A DNA stretch of 7,389 bases from an uncultured Clostridia bacterium (GTDB lineage Bacteria; Bacillota; Clostridia; Oscillospirales; Ruminococcaceae): the NCBI GenBank assembly GCA_937893735.1, contig CALBGD010000476.1, forward strand, positions 1 to 7,389, in the 5' to 3' direction. The notes beneath the pieces are model-generated. The model was not told the origin of the DNA, searched no databases, and saw nothing but the letters and a program-made list of their open reading frames with translations. This document shows, in pieces, positions 1 to 5,289 of this stretch (positions are counted from its first letter, which is position 1; the number at the start of each line of letters is the position of its first letter). A program made the position numbers and the translations under genes.

Positions 1-1105
1 ATGCGACCATCATAACCGTACCGCTCCGTTCAAGAGCAAGATCGTGTCCCTCTATCAGTTTGAGGGACTGAACAAGGTCGAGGTTGACGAGGCTATGGTA
101 GGCGACATTGTATGCTTCTCCGGTATTGAGGGCGTAACTATCGGTCAGACTATCTGCTCCGTTAACAAGCCTGAGCCGCTCCCGTTCGTAAAGATCTCCG
201 AGCCGACAGTAGAGATGACGTTCTCCGTAAACACCAGCCCGTTCGCAGGCAGAGAGGGCAAGTTCGTAACTTCCCGTCAGATACGCGAGCGCCTGATGAA
301 GGAAACCCTTAAGGACGTTTCCCTTAGAGTTTCCGACAGTGATACGCTTGACGCATTCAATGTAGCCGGCAGAGGTGAGATGCACCTCTCTATCCTCATT
401 GAGACAATGCGCCGCGAGGGATATGAGCTTTCCGTCAGCACACCGCGTGTTCTGACAAAGGAGATAGACGGCGGTCTCTGCGAGCCTGTTGAGCGACTTG
501 TTGTAGACGTTCCGGCTGATTCCGTTGGTTCTGTAATGCAGAGCATGGGTCAGCGCAAGGGCGAAATGATCTCCATGCACCCCATCGGAAACCGCACTCG
601 TCTGGAATTCCTCGTTCCGTCAAGAGGTCTTTTCGGCTACCGTGGCGAGTTCATGACCGATACCAAGGGCGAGGGTATCATGAACTCCACATTTGACAGC
701 TACAAGCCTTATTTCGGTGATATCCCGAGAAGAACCGTAGGCTCCCTTGTCGCATGGGAAACAGGACCTTCTATTACTTATGGTCTGTTCAATGCCCAGG
801 AGAGAGGTACGCTGTTCATCGGCGCGGGCGTTCCGGTTTACGAGGGAATGATCGTTGGCGTTTCCCCGAAGGCTGGCGATATCGTCATCAATGTATGCAA
901 GAAGAAGCACCTTACAAACACCCGTGCTTCCGGCTCTGATGACGCTCTGCATCTGATCCCGCCGAAGCAGATGAGTCTTGAGGAATGCCTGGACTTTATT
1001 CAGGACGATGAGCTCGTTGAGGTAACGCCTAAGAGCATTCGCATGAGAAAGGTCATTCTCGAGCGCGACCTCAGACTGAAGAACGAAGCAAAGACAAAGA
1101 AGTAA
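1..1105 (+). CDS. typA: Translational GTPase TypA/BipA, 3' part (5' end outside window)
   Basis: The reading frame is open from base 2 to the TAA at 1103-1105, giving about 367 residues. TypA proteins are usually about 610 residues, so the GTPase domain and start lie upstream of the window. The visible part holds the end of the domain II beta-barrel (CDHHNRTAPF, then GLNKVEVDEAMVGDIV), an EF-G domain III-like section (VEMTFSVNTSPFAGREGKFV), an EF-G domain V-like section (EPVERLVVDVPADSVGSVM) and the TypA-specific C-terminal domain. The last carries KKKHLTNTRASGSDDA and ELVEVTPKSIRMRK, which are diagnostic of the family. TypA is a ribosome-binding GTPase linked to ribosome assembly and stress growth. 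The lysine-rich tail (KNEAKTKK) is normal for the family. The GTG at 44 is an internal valine codon, not a start, because conserved TypA sequence continues upstream of it. An intrinsic terminator follows six bases after the stop. Confidence 0.96.
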   Translation, partial: CDHHNRTAPFKSKIVSLYQFEGLNKVEVDEAMVGDIVCFSGIEGVTIGQTICSVNKPEPLPFVKISEPTVEMTFSVNTSPFAGREGKFVTSRQIRERLMKETLKDVSLRVSDSDTLDAFNVAGRGEMHLSILIETMRREGYELSVSTPRVLTKEIDGGLCEPVERLVVDVPADSVGSVMQSMGQRKGEMISMHPIGNRTRLEFLVPSRGLFGYRGEFMTDTKGEGIMNSTFDSYKPYFGDIPRRTVGSLVAWETGPSITYGLFNAQERGTLFIGAGVPVYEGMIVGVSPKAGDIVINVCKKKHLTNTRASGSDDALHLIPPKQMSLEECLDFIQDDELVEVTPKSIRMRKVILERDLRLKNEAKTKK

Positions 1106-1110
1106 AATAC

Positions 1111-1144
1111 ATCAGCCGCACGAATCCCGCGCGGCTGATTTTTT
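1111..1144 (+). terminator. Intrinsic terminator after typA
   Basis: A perfect 9-bp stem is formed by ATCAGCCGC (1111-1119) and GCGGCTGAT (1131-1139) around an 11-nt loop. Six T residues follow at 1139-1144. It is placed to end typA transcription. The SD of the next gene (GAGG, 1145-1148) begins immediately after the T tract, so that gene has no room for a promoter of its own after the terminator. Confidence 0.88.
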
Positions 1145-1153
1145 GAGGATATT

Positions 1154-1831
1154 ATGTACAGAGCAATTTTATGGGACGTAGACGGCACACTTCTGAACTT
1201 TCTGAAATCAGAAAGCGCCGCAATAAAGGAATGCTTTCAGGTGTGCGGACTGGGAGAGTGCACTGACGAAATGGTGCACACCTACTCCGAAATAAACGAA
1301 GGGTATTGGCGTATGCTGGAGCGTCATGAGATAGAAAAACCAGAACTATTCCGGCGCAGATTTGAGGAGCTGTTCTTGAAATATGGGCTCAGCTATAATA
1401 CTGATAAATTCAACAAGCTATATCAGCAAACGCTCGGCAATCACATTTTCCCGAACGATGATTCTCTCGAACTGGTAAAGTCCCTGAAAGGGAAGATACG
1501 TCAGTACGCGGTGACGAACGGCTCTTTTACTGCGCAGGAGCGAAAACTGCGCCGCTCCGGGCTTGACCGGCTTCTTGACGGCATATTCATTTCAGATGTA
1601 GTCGGATTTGAAAAACCGTCACGGCTTTTCTTCGACAGTGTGTTCGACCAGATTCCAGAGGGCAGGGAAGAAGCGATAATCGTCGGAGATTCACTTACAA
1701 GTGACATTCTCGGCGGAAACAATGCAGGGATAGCCTGCTGCTGGTATAACCCGGAAAAAAAGCCAGCGCCGGCAGAGCTACGCATTGATTACACGATAAC
1801 CGACCTTAACCAGATAAAGGATATAATATAA
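1154..1831 (+). CDS. HAD-superfamily pyrimidine 5'-nucleotidase, YjjG/YfnB type
   Basis: A 225-residue haloacid dehalogenase-like phosphatase. All four HAD motifs are present: the nucleophile and acid pair D8 and D10 in LWDVDGTL; T121 in VTNGS; K154 in GFEKPSR; and D179/D184 in IIVGDSLTSDILGG. Residues about 16-100 form the helical cap. The overall pattern closely resembles B. subtilis YfnB as I recall it (NxGxWR in the cap, SGL, GF-KP, GDSLT-DI-GG, CW-NP near the end). Family members such as E. coli YjjG dephosphorylate pyrimidine nucleotides, including non-canonical ones, which suggests a cytoplasmic house-cleaning role here. The substrate itself is inference. The ATG at 1154 has GAGG at 1145-1148, five bases upstream. 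No promoter is evident between the typA terminator and the start, so expression may depend on read-through. The TAA runs into the shared terminator at 1833. Confidence 0.87.
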   Translation: MYRAILWDVDGTLLNFLKSESAAIKECFQVCGLGECTDEMVHTYSEINEGYWRMLERHEIEKPELFRRRFEELFLKYGLSYNTDKFNKLYQQTLGNHIFPNDDSLELVKSLKGKIRQYAVTNGSFTAQERKLRRSGLDRLLDGIFISDVVGFEKPSRLFFDSVFDQIPEGREEAIIVGDSLTSDILGGNNAGIACCWYNPEKKPAPAELRIDYTITDLNQIKDII

Positions 1832-1832
1832 C

Positions 1833-1863
1833 AAAATCCCCGGAGAGGATCCGGGGATTTTTT
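1833..1863. terminator. Bidirectional intrinsic terminator between convergent genes
   Basis: A perfect 12-bp stem (1833-1844 with 1850-1861) encloses a 5-nt loop, GAGGA. The core is TCCCCGGA/TCCGGGGA with A/T arms. T residues follow on the + strand (1858-1863) and the AAAA at 1833-1836 supplies a U tract on the minus strand. It should therefore end both the nucleotidase transcript and the convergent cls transcript. The cls stop codon (1862-1864) touches the right arm, so the cls mRNA runs straight from its stop into the hairpin. Confidence 0.92.
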
Positions 1864-3409
1864 ACATCATAGGGGCAAATAACCGCAGTACCGCACGTCC
1901 TATCCTCCTGAAAATGCTGATGTGAATGCAATCAGAGTAGGTTATCTCCTGACACTGCTTCAGAGTATCCAGGTAGTCACGCTTGATATCCGGGATACAC
2001 TCGCATCGGTACATGAACGCTGCGCACTCAAAATGTAGATAAAGGCTCCGGAAATCGAGATTGATCGTCCCGACGACTGCCGCCTTATCATCAGAAACCC
2101 AGTTCTTTGCATGAATGAATCCGGGCGTATATTCATAAATCTTGATACCATACCTGAGCAGTTTGCGGTAATGCGCACGCGTGACCGCGAATACGAACCA
2201 TTTATCCGGAATATGCGGTGTGATTATGCGCACATCAACTCCGCTTTTGGCTGCTAGGACAAGCGCGGTCTGCATTTCGTTGTCTATGACAAGGTATGGA
2301 GTTGTGATATAAACGTAATTTTCAGCGCTGTTTATAATGTTCAGGTATACGTTTTCCCCTACGGGTTCATCGTCAAGCGGGCTGTCCGTGTAGGGAACCA
2401 CGACGCCAGTACTTTTGATGTTTATGATGTCCTCCGGGCGCGGCATGAATCGGCGATGGTCCTCGCGGCTGTCCTTTTCAAGAAAACTCCACATCGTAAG
2501 GAACATCACTGTAAAGCTCCACACACCAGCTCCCCGGAGCATAACGGCGCTGTCCTTCCAGTGACCGTATTTCTCATAGGCATTGATGTACTCGTCAGCG
2601 AGGTTGATTCCCCCCGTAAATGCCGTGTGTCCGTCTATTACAAGTATCTTCCGGTGGTCGCGGTTGTTCATTTTGGCAGACCAGATAGGTCGGAATGGAT
2701 TGAACACCCGGCACTTTATCCCACGGCGCTCCATTTCCTCATTGTACTTGTAGGGCAGAGTGAGCAGACAGCCAACATCATCGTAAATAAGCCTGACATC
2801 CACTCCCTGTTTAGCTTTTCTTTCGAGAATATCAAGCACCGAATCCCACATCTTGCCTTTGGAAATTATAAAGTACTCGAGGAAAATAAAGCGCTCAGCC
2901 TTTTCGAGCTCCTCCAGCATTGCGGCGAATTTATCCTCTCCGTTAGGGAAATACGTTGTGCTGGTGTCCGAGTAGACCGGGTATCCGCTGTAATCATAAA
3001 GGTACTTTACCTGCTTTTCAGCGGCTGAGTTATCCTTATGCAGCTTCGACATCAGCTCGTCGTTCTGTGGCAGAAGCACCCGGGCTTCATCGCTGTACTG
3101 CATCATTCGCTTACGCAGCCGGTCACCGGAATGACTGTTCCCAAAAAAGATATAGAACATCACTCCGAACAGTGGGAACGACAGAATAACGAATATCCAC
3201 GCCATCTTATAGCTCGGGTTTATGTCGCGGTTGTAAATATAAAGTGACAGCGCAATACCCAGCCCAAGGAAAATAAAATAAGAGTATGTGTACAGCGTAC
3301 CAAAAGTCAGGAATACCATTACGAGGTAAGCGACCTGCAAAAGAATCCCGATAATGCAGACAACGGCGCGGTTAAAAACCTTTTTAAGTATCTTGTTAAG
3401 TCCCCGCAT
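1862..3409 (-). CDS. cls: Cardiolipin synthase (phospholipase D family), membrane-anchored
   Basis: A 515-residue protein with two phospholipase D HKD motifs: H252-x-K254-x4-D259 (HRKILVID, followed by FTGGINLADEY) and H433-x-K435-x4-D440 (HAKNWVSD, followed by VVGTINLDFRS). The N-terminus has hydrophobic segments near 15-36, 43-59 and 68-90, matching the PLDc_N membrane anchor plus a first segment. Length and architecture fit bacterial Cls, which joins two phosphatidylglycerol molecules into cardiolipin and glycerol at the cytoplasmic membrane. Cardiolipin is enriched at division sites and in forespore membranes of Firmicutes, which fits the divIC and spore-gene neighbourhood, although that link is inference. 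The ATG at 3409 has an AAAGGAGA site at 3415-3422. The gene lies downstream of the divIC terminator with no visible promoter between, so it may be expressed by read-through. A related phospholipid transferase activity cannot be excluded. Confidence 0.94.
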   Translation of the reverse strand: MRGLNKILKKVFNRAVVCIIGILLQVAYLVMVFLTFGTLYTYSYFIFLGLGIALSLYIYNRDINPSYKMAWIFVILSFPLFGVMFYIFFGNSHSGDRLRKRMMQYSDEARVLLPQNDELMSKLHKDNSAAEKQVKYLYDYSGYPVYSDTSTTYFPNGEDKFAAMLEELEKAERFIFLEYFIISKGKMWDSVLDILERKAKQGVDVRLIYDDVGCLLTLPYKYNEEMERRGIKCRVFNPFRPIWSAKMNNRDHRKILVIDGHTAFTGGINLADEYINAYEKYGHWKDSAVMLRGAGVWSFTVMFLTMWSFLEKDSREDHRRFMPRPEDIINIKSTGVVVPYTDSPLDDEPVGENVYLNIINSAENYVYITTPYLVIDNEMQTALVLAAKSGVDVRIITPHIPDKWFVFAVTRAHYRKLLRYGIKIYEYTPGFIHAKNWVSDDKAAVVGTINLDFRSLYLHFECAAFMYRCECIPDIKRDYLDTLKQCQEITYSDCIHISIFRRIGRAVLRLFAPMM

Positions 3410-3432
3410 GGAGTTCTCCTTTCTGCGGAATT

Positions 3433-3458
3433 AAAAACGGCAGCTGCGAAGCTGCCGT
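3433..3458 (-). terminator. Intrinsic terminator after divIC
   Basis: On the minus strand an 8-bp stem, ACGGCAGC/GCTGCCGT (3451-3458 with 3437-3444), has the loop TTCGCA. The U tract is encoded by AAAAA at 3433-3437. It lies 15 nt past the divIC stop. The cls SD begins about 10 nt beyond the U tract, leaving no room for a separate cls promoter after the terminator. Confidence 0.83.
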
Positions 3459-3473
3459 CAGAAGAATCAGAAA

Positions 3474-3806
3474 TCAGTTTCCGGAATCAGGTACAACGTA
3501 GTACACCCGCTCGTCCGGACGTGCATAATCAAGCTTATCTCTCGCCATATCCTCGATGTAATCGTCCATGTCGGCGTTTTCTTCAAGGTATCGGCTGATT
3601 TTGTCGTTGGAATCCTGCACAGCCTCAGTCTGAGCCACAAGCTCTTCATACTGCTGGTCATACTGTGCTATCTGGATATTAGAGGAAACGATAGAGAACA
3701 CAGCATAGCCAGTCACAAGAAGAACTGCAACAAACGCTGCTATTGTTACAAAACCTGTTCGCCTTTTAGGAATTGACGCCTTTTCGGACTTTTGCAATAA
3801 TGACAT
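3474..3806 (-). CDS. divIC: Septum formation initiator, FtsB/DivIC family
   Basis: A small bitopic division protein of 110 residues from the ATG at 3806. It has a basic cytoplasmic N-terminus (IPKRR), one membrane span at about 18-40, an extracytoplasmic coiled coil at about 41-78, and the family ending DYIEDMARDKLDYARPDERVYYV (83-104, quoted here only as its anchors DYIEDMA and DERVYYV). DivIC works with FtsL and DivIB in the divisome to activate septal peptidoglycan synthesis. Its position right after yabQ matches B. subtilis. The start is uncertain: the frame extends to a GTG at 3842, but a sigma-A-like promoter places transcription start near there, so the ATG is preferred. Its SD, GGAGG at 3821-3825, lies 14 nt away, which is longer than usual. 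The coding region overlaps the end of yabQ by 41 bp. Confidence 0.88.
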   Translation of the reverse strand: MSLLQKSEKASIPKRRTGFVTIAAFVAVLLVTGYAVFSIVSSNIQIAQYDQQYEELVAQTEAVQDSNDKISRYLEENADMDDYIEDMARDKLDYARPDERVYYVVPDSGN

Positions 3807-4314
3807 GACCAGATTCACTTCCTCCGTTAGTTTCTTTCGCACTTGTTTTATTATACACCAACTGAGTATCTTTTTTCAAGCCCCTGCCGCGCTTTTTATG
3901 GGCGTCAGCAGAAAGTTTGGCGATTTTTCCAAATAGAGCAGATGCGTTCTGTGCAATAAAACCAAAGCATTTGTTGCAAATCCGGCTTAACAAACCGAAA
4001 ATTCTGGACAAAACCGCCCTTACTGCGTCAGCGATAGCGTTTTCGAAAAGATTTAGGATACGTCCTATCGTTGTGATGTACGCGAAAATTCCCGCGCCAA
4101 ATCCAAAGACAATACAGCCCCTGACATAATTCCCAAGTGAAACAGAAAGCCGGACGACAGCAAAGCCCGCAATAATGAAGAAAAGAACATCACAGGCAAA
4201 CACCACTGCCTTAAACGGGAAAATAATGCGGATAATGCGGAGAGCTTCATAGACAAGAGCGAAAATAAGCCCCGCCGCAAAAGCGAGCATGAAAAGTTCT
4301 GTGAATGCAGACAT
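3766..4314 (-). CDS. yabQ: Spore cortex biosynthesis protein YabQ
   Basis: A 182-residue membrane protein with hydrophobic spans near 5-22, 35-58 and 63-82, and an amphipathic stretch at about 90-135. The tail is basic and hydrophilic (KKRGRGLKKD). The length, three N-terminal spans and position between yabP and divIC identify it as YabQ. In B. subtilis YabQ is a sigma-E-controlled membrane protein around the forespore that is required for spore cortex formation. The ATG at 4314 follows the yabP TGA by 3 bp (TGAACCATG), and an AGGTGA SD sits at the end of yabP, so the two are probably translationally coupled. Its 3' end carries the divIC promoter and overlaps the divIC start. Identification rests on architecture and synteny more than on strict motifs. 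Confidence 0.85.
   Translation of the reverse strand: MSAFTELFMLAFAAGLIFALVYEALRIIRIIFPFKAVVFACDVLFFIIAGFAVVRLSVSLGNYVRGCIVFGFGAGIFAYITTIGRILNLFENAIADAVRAVLSRIFGLLSRICNKCFGFIAQNASALFGKIAKLSADAHKKRGRGLKKDTQLVYNKTSAKETNGGSESGHVIIAKVRKGVNS
3850..3879 (-). promoter_or_regulatory. Sigma-A promoter for divIC, inside the yabQ 3' end
   Basis: Reading the minus strand, TTGAAA (3874-3879) is followed by an 18-bp spacer and a perfect TATAAT (3850-3855). Transcription would start near 3843, about 37 nt before the preferred divIC ATG at 3806 and upstream of the GGAGG at 3821-3825. The elements fall within yabQ codons for KKDTQLVYNK. A vegetative promoter here makes sense because divIC is needed in growing cells, while the upstream yabP-yabQ genes belong to sporulation. 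Confidence 0.65.
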
Positions 4315-4317
4315 GGT

Positions 4318-4587
4318 TCACCTGAACAGCTTTCCAAAGGCGCCTTCGGAGCTGTCGAAACGATTGTAGGACATACTCTTGACCTTACCGGTCATAGAAA
4401 GGTCGCCGGTCTCTGTTTCAAGCGCATTGACATGGAGTTCCTCGCCGCGAATGACAAGTTCTCCCATTATGGTGCTGAGTATTATCCTAGTCTCGCTGAA
4501 GCTGTCGATGTCCTTTACCCCGGAAATTCTGAGAACATTCCGATTTTCAAGAATCAGACTGTGTTGTTTTGATGTTATTTTCTGCAT
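4318..4587 (-). CDS. yabP: Sporulation protein YabP
   Basis: An 89-residue soluble protein of the YabP/YqfC family. Family features are the repeated beta-strand pattern with VLRISGVKDIDSF (18-30), the core MGELVIRGEELHV (41-53), a glycine turn near 67 (TGKVKSMSY) and the terminal GKLFR, which resembles the B. subtilis ending SKLFR. In B. subtilis yabP is made in the mother cell under sigma-E together with yabQ; its molecular activity is not known. The ATG at 4587 has a strong SD, GGGAGGG (4595-4601), with 7 nt between. That SD forms one arm of a hairpin with sequence in the upstream promoter spacer, described separately. Transcription is expected mainly from the sigma-E-like promoter at 4615-4643. 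Confidence 0.92.
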   Translation of the reverse strand: MQKITSKQHSLILENRNVLRISGVKDIDSFSETRIILSTIMGELVIRGEELHVNALETETGDLSMTGKVKSMSYNRFDSSEGAFGKLFR

Positions 4588-4594
4588 AAAGAAT

Positions 4595-4636
4595 CCCTCC
4601 CGCTGTCTTTGTACATTGTATGCGGACAGGGGAGGG
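4595..4636 (-). promoter_or_regulatory. SD-masking hairpin in the rqcP-yabP intergenic RNA
   Basis: On the minus strand CCCTCCCCTGTC (4636-4625) can pair with GACAG (4607-4603) and GGGAGGG (4601-4595). This gives a 12-bp stem with a single bulged C at 4602 and a 17-nt loop (4624-4608), which contains a small TAC/GTA pairing. The GGGAGGG arm is the yabP SD. No U tract follows the stem, so it is not a terminator. The left arm lies wholly in the spacer of the sigma-E-like promoter, so only transcripts coming through from rqcP would carry both arms. The pairing is read directly from the sequence; the regulatory role is inference. Confidence 0.6.
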
Positions 4637-4643
4637 GATATGC
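4615..4643 (-). promoter_or_regulatory. Sigma-E-like sporulation promoter for yabP-yabQ
   Basis: Reading the minus strand, GCATATC (4643-4637) is followed by exactly 14 bp and then CATACAAT (4622-4615). The B. subtilis sigma-E consensus is a kmATATT -35 and a CATACAnT -10 separated by 14-15 bp. This site matches the -10 fully and the -35 at six of seven positions. Transcription would begin around 4608-4606, giving a leader of about 20 nt that starts just before the yabP SD. The -35 lies 3 bp after the rqcP stop codon. yabP and yabQ are sigma-E genes in B. subtilis, which agrees with this placement. Confidence 0.78.
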
Positions 4644-4646
4644 AGA

Positions 4647-4889
4647 TTACTGGACAACTTCGTAGAGGGCTGCAGCGTCCTCTTTTTTTGTGAATTCCTT
4701 CACATCGAGCACACGTACTTTGAGGGGCTTTGCACCAATGTTAATTTCGATTATGTCGCCCTCCTTGACGTCGTAGGAAGCGCGCGCAGGCTTTCCGTTC
4801 ACGGATACCTTTTCCGCGTCGCAGGCTTCATTTGCAACCGTACGGCGCTTAATGAGCCTTGAAACCTTAAGATACTTGTCTAATCTCAT
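4647..4889 (-). CDS. rqcP: RNA-binding S4 domain protein RqcP (YabO/Hsp15-like)
   Basis: An 80-residue protein that is nearly all one S4 RNA-binding domain. MRLDKYLKVSRLIKRRTVANEACD (anchors MRLDKYL and LIKRRT) forms the helical alpha-L part, and VSVNGKPARASYDVKEGDII the strand-turn part. Length, the RLIKRR element and position next to yabP match B. subtilis YabO, now RqcP. RqcP works with RqcH on stalled 50S subunits to add C-terminal alanine tails to blocked nascent chains during ribosome quality control. The ATG at 4889 has an AAAGAGG SD at 4896-4902. That SD begins 2 nt after the U tract of the hup terminator, so rqcP mRNA probably arises by read-through; no promoter was found within hup. 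Confidence 0.92.
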   Translation of the reverse strand: MRLDKYLKVSRLIKRRTVANEACDAEKVSVNGKPARASYDVKEGDIIEINIGAKPLKVRVLDVKEFTKKEDAAALYEVVQ

Positions 4890-4904
4890 ACAAAACCTCT
4901 TTCC

Positions 4905-4937
4905 AAAACAAAAGCGGCGAACCGGAAGTCCGCCGCT
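4905..4937 (-). terminator. Intrinsic terminator after hup
   Basis: On the minus strand AGCGGCGGAC (4937-4928) pairs with GTTCGCCGCT (4922-4913), a 10-bp stem including one G-U pair, around the loop TTCCG. TTTGTTTT (4912-4905) follows as the U tract. It lies about 25 nt past the hup stop and directly before the rqcP SD, so it can cut transcription between an abundant product (HU) and a low-abundance one (RqcP). Confidence 0.87.
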
Positions 4938-4962
4938 ATAATGTTAAATCAGAACCAGCAAA

Positions 4963-5238
4963 TTACTTGCTTACAGCGTCCTTAAGAGCTCTGCCTGCCT
5001 TGAAAGCGGGAACCTTTGTTGCAGGGATAGTGATGGTCTCCTTTGTGCGGGGATTTCTGCCCTCTCTGGCTGCACGCTCACGAACCTCAAATGTACCGAA
5101 GCCAACGAGCTGGATAGACTCGCCGTTTGCGAGAGTTTCTGTTACAGAATCAACGAAAGCTGCGAGAGCCTTCTCGGAATCCTTCTTGGTAAGACCAGTC
5201 TTTTCAGCAATAGCTGTTACTAATTCTGCCTTTGTCAT
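4963..5238 (-). CDS. hup: DNA-binding protein HU (nucleoid-associated)
   Basis: A 91-residue HU protein from the ATG at 5238. Features are the helical dimerisation half ([16 protein letters not shown] at 1-16, then [13 protein letters not shown]), the [18 protein letters not shown] signature (46-63), the DNA-intercalating proline P63 inside GRNPRT, and the C-terminal [16 protein letters not shown] homodimers bend and compact DNA with little sequence preference. The frame extends upstream, but the ATG at 5238 is right: the conserved N-terminus begins there and GGAGG (5248-5252) lies 9 nt ahead. HU sits between mazG and rqcP, splitting the order seen in B. subtilis. It appears to be its own unit, with a consensus promoter inside mazG and a terminator immediately after. 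Confidence 0.97.
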   Translation of the reverse strand: MTKAELVTAIAEKTGLTKKDSEKALAAFVDSVTETLANGESIQLVGFGTFEVRERAAREGRNPRTKETITIPATKVPAFKAGRALKDAVSK

Positions 5239-5258
5239 GTTGTTTAACCTCCAAAAAA

Positions 5259-5289
5259 ATTGTATATTCCAACGGTCAGCGACCGTCAA
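5259..5289 (-). promoter_or_regulatory. Possible second hup promoter with a dyad in its spacer
   Basis: On the minus strand TTGACG (5289-5284) is separated by 17 bp from TATACA (5266-5261); TACAAT at 5264-5259 is an alternative -10. The spacer region holds a perfect inverted repeat, ACGGTC-3 nt-GACCGT (5272-5286). It overlaps the mazG stop. The start would fall near 5254-5252, giving a leader of only about 14-16 nt that begins almost at the SD. That is unusually short, so this may be a minor or false promoter, with the dyad acting in the leader RNA instead. Confidence 0.3.

Noticed and set aside
44..46. GTG as the start of a short typA-like gene
   Set aside because: Conserved TypA sequence continues in frame to the left edge, so the gene is cut by the window rather than starting here.
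2456..3028. 190-codon open frame on the + strand opposite cls
   Set aside because: It lies wholly antisense to the HKD-containing cls gene, has no clear SD or family features, and its composition is that of a shadow frame.
3512..3521. CGTCCGGACG palindrome in divIC
   Set aside because: A 10-bp palindrome inside conserved coding sequence (RPDER); explained by codons and with no promoter nearby.
4223..4241. Tandem ATAATGCGG repeat in yabQ
   Set aside because: Two short copies encode the repeated RII residues of a membrane-proximal stretch; too short to call a repeat element.
4937..4942. TATAAT on the + strand beside the hup terminator
   Set aside because: No suitable -35 and no + strand gene downstream; probably chance next to the GC stem.
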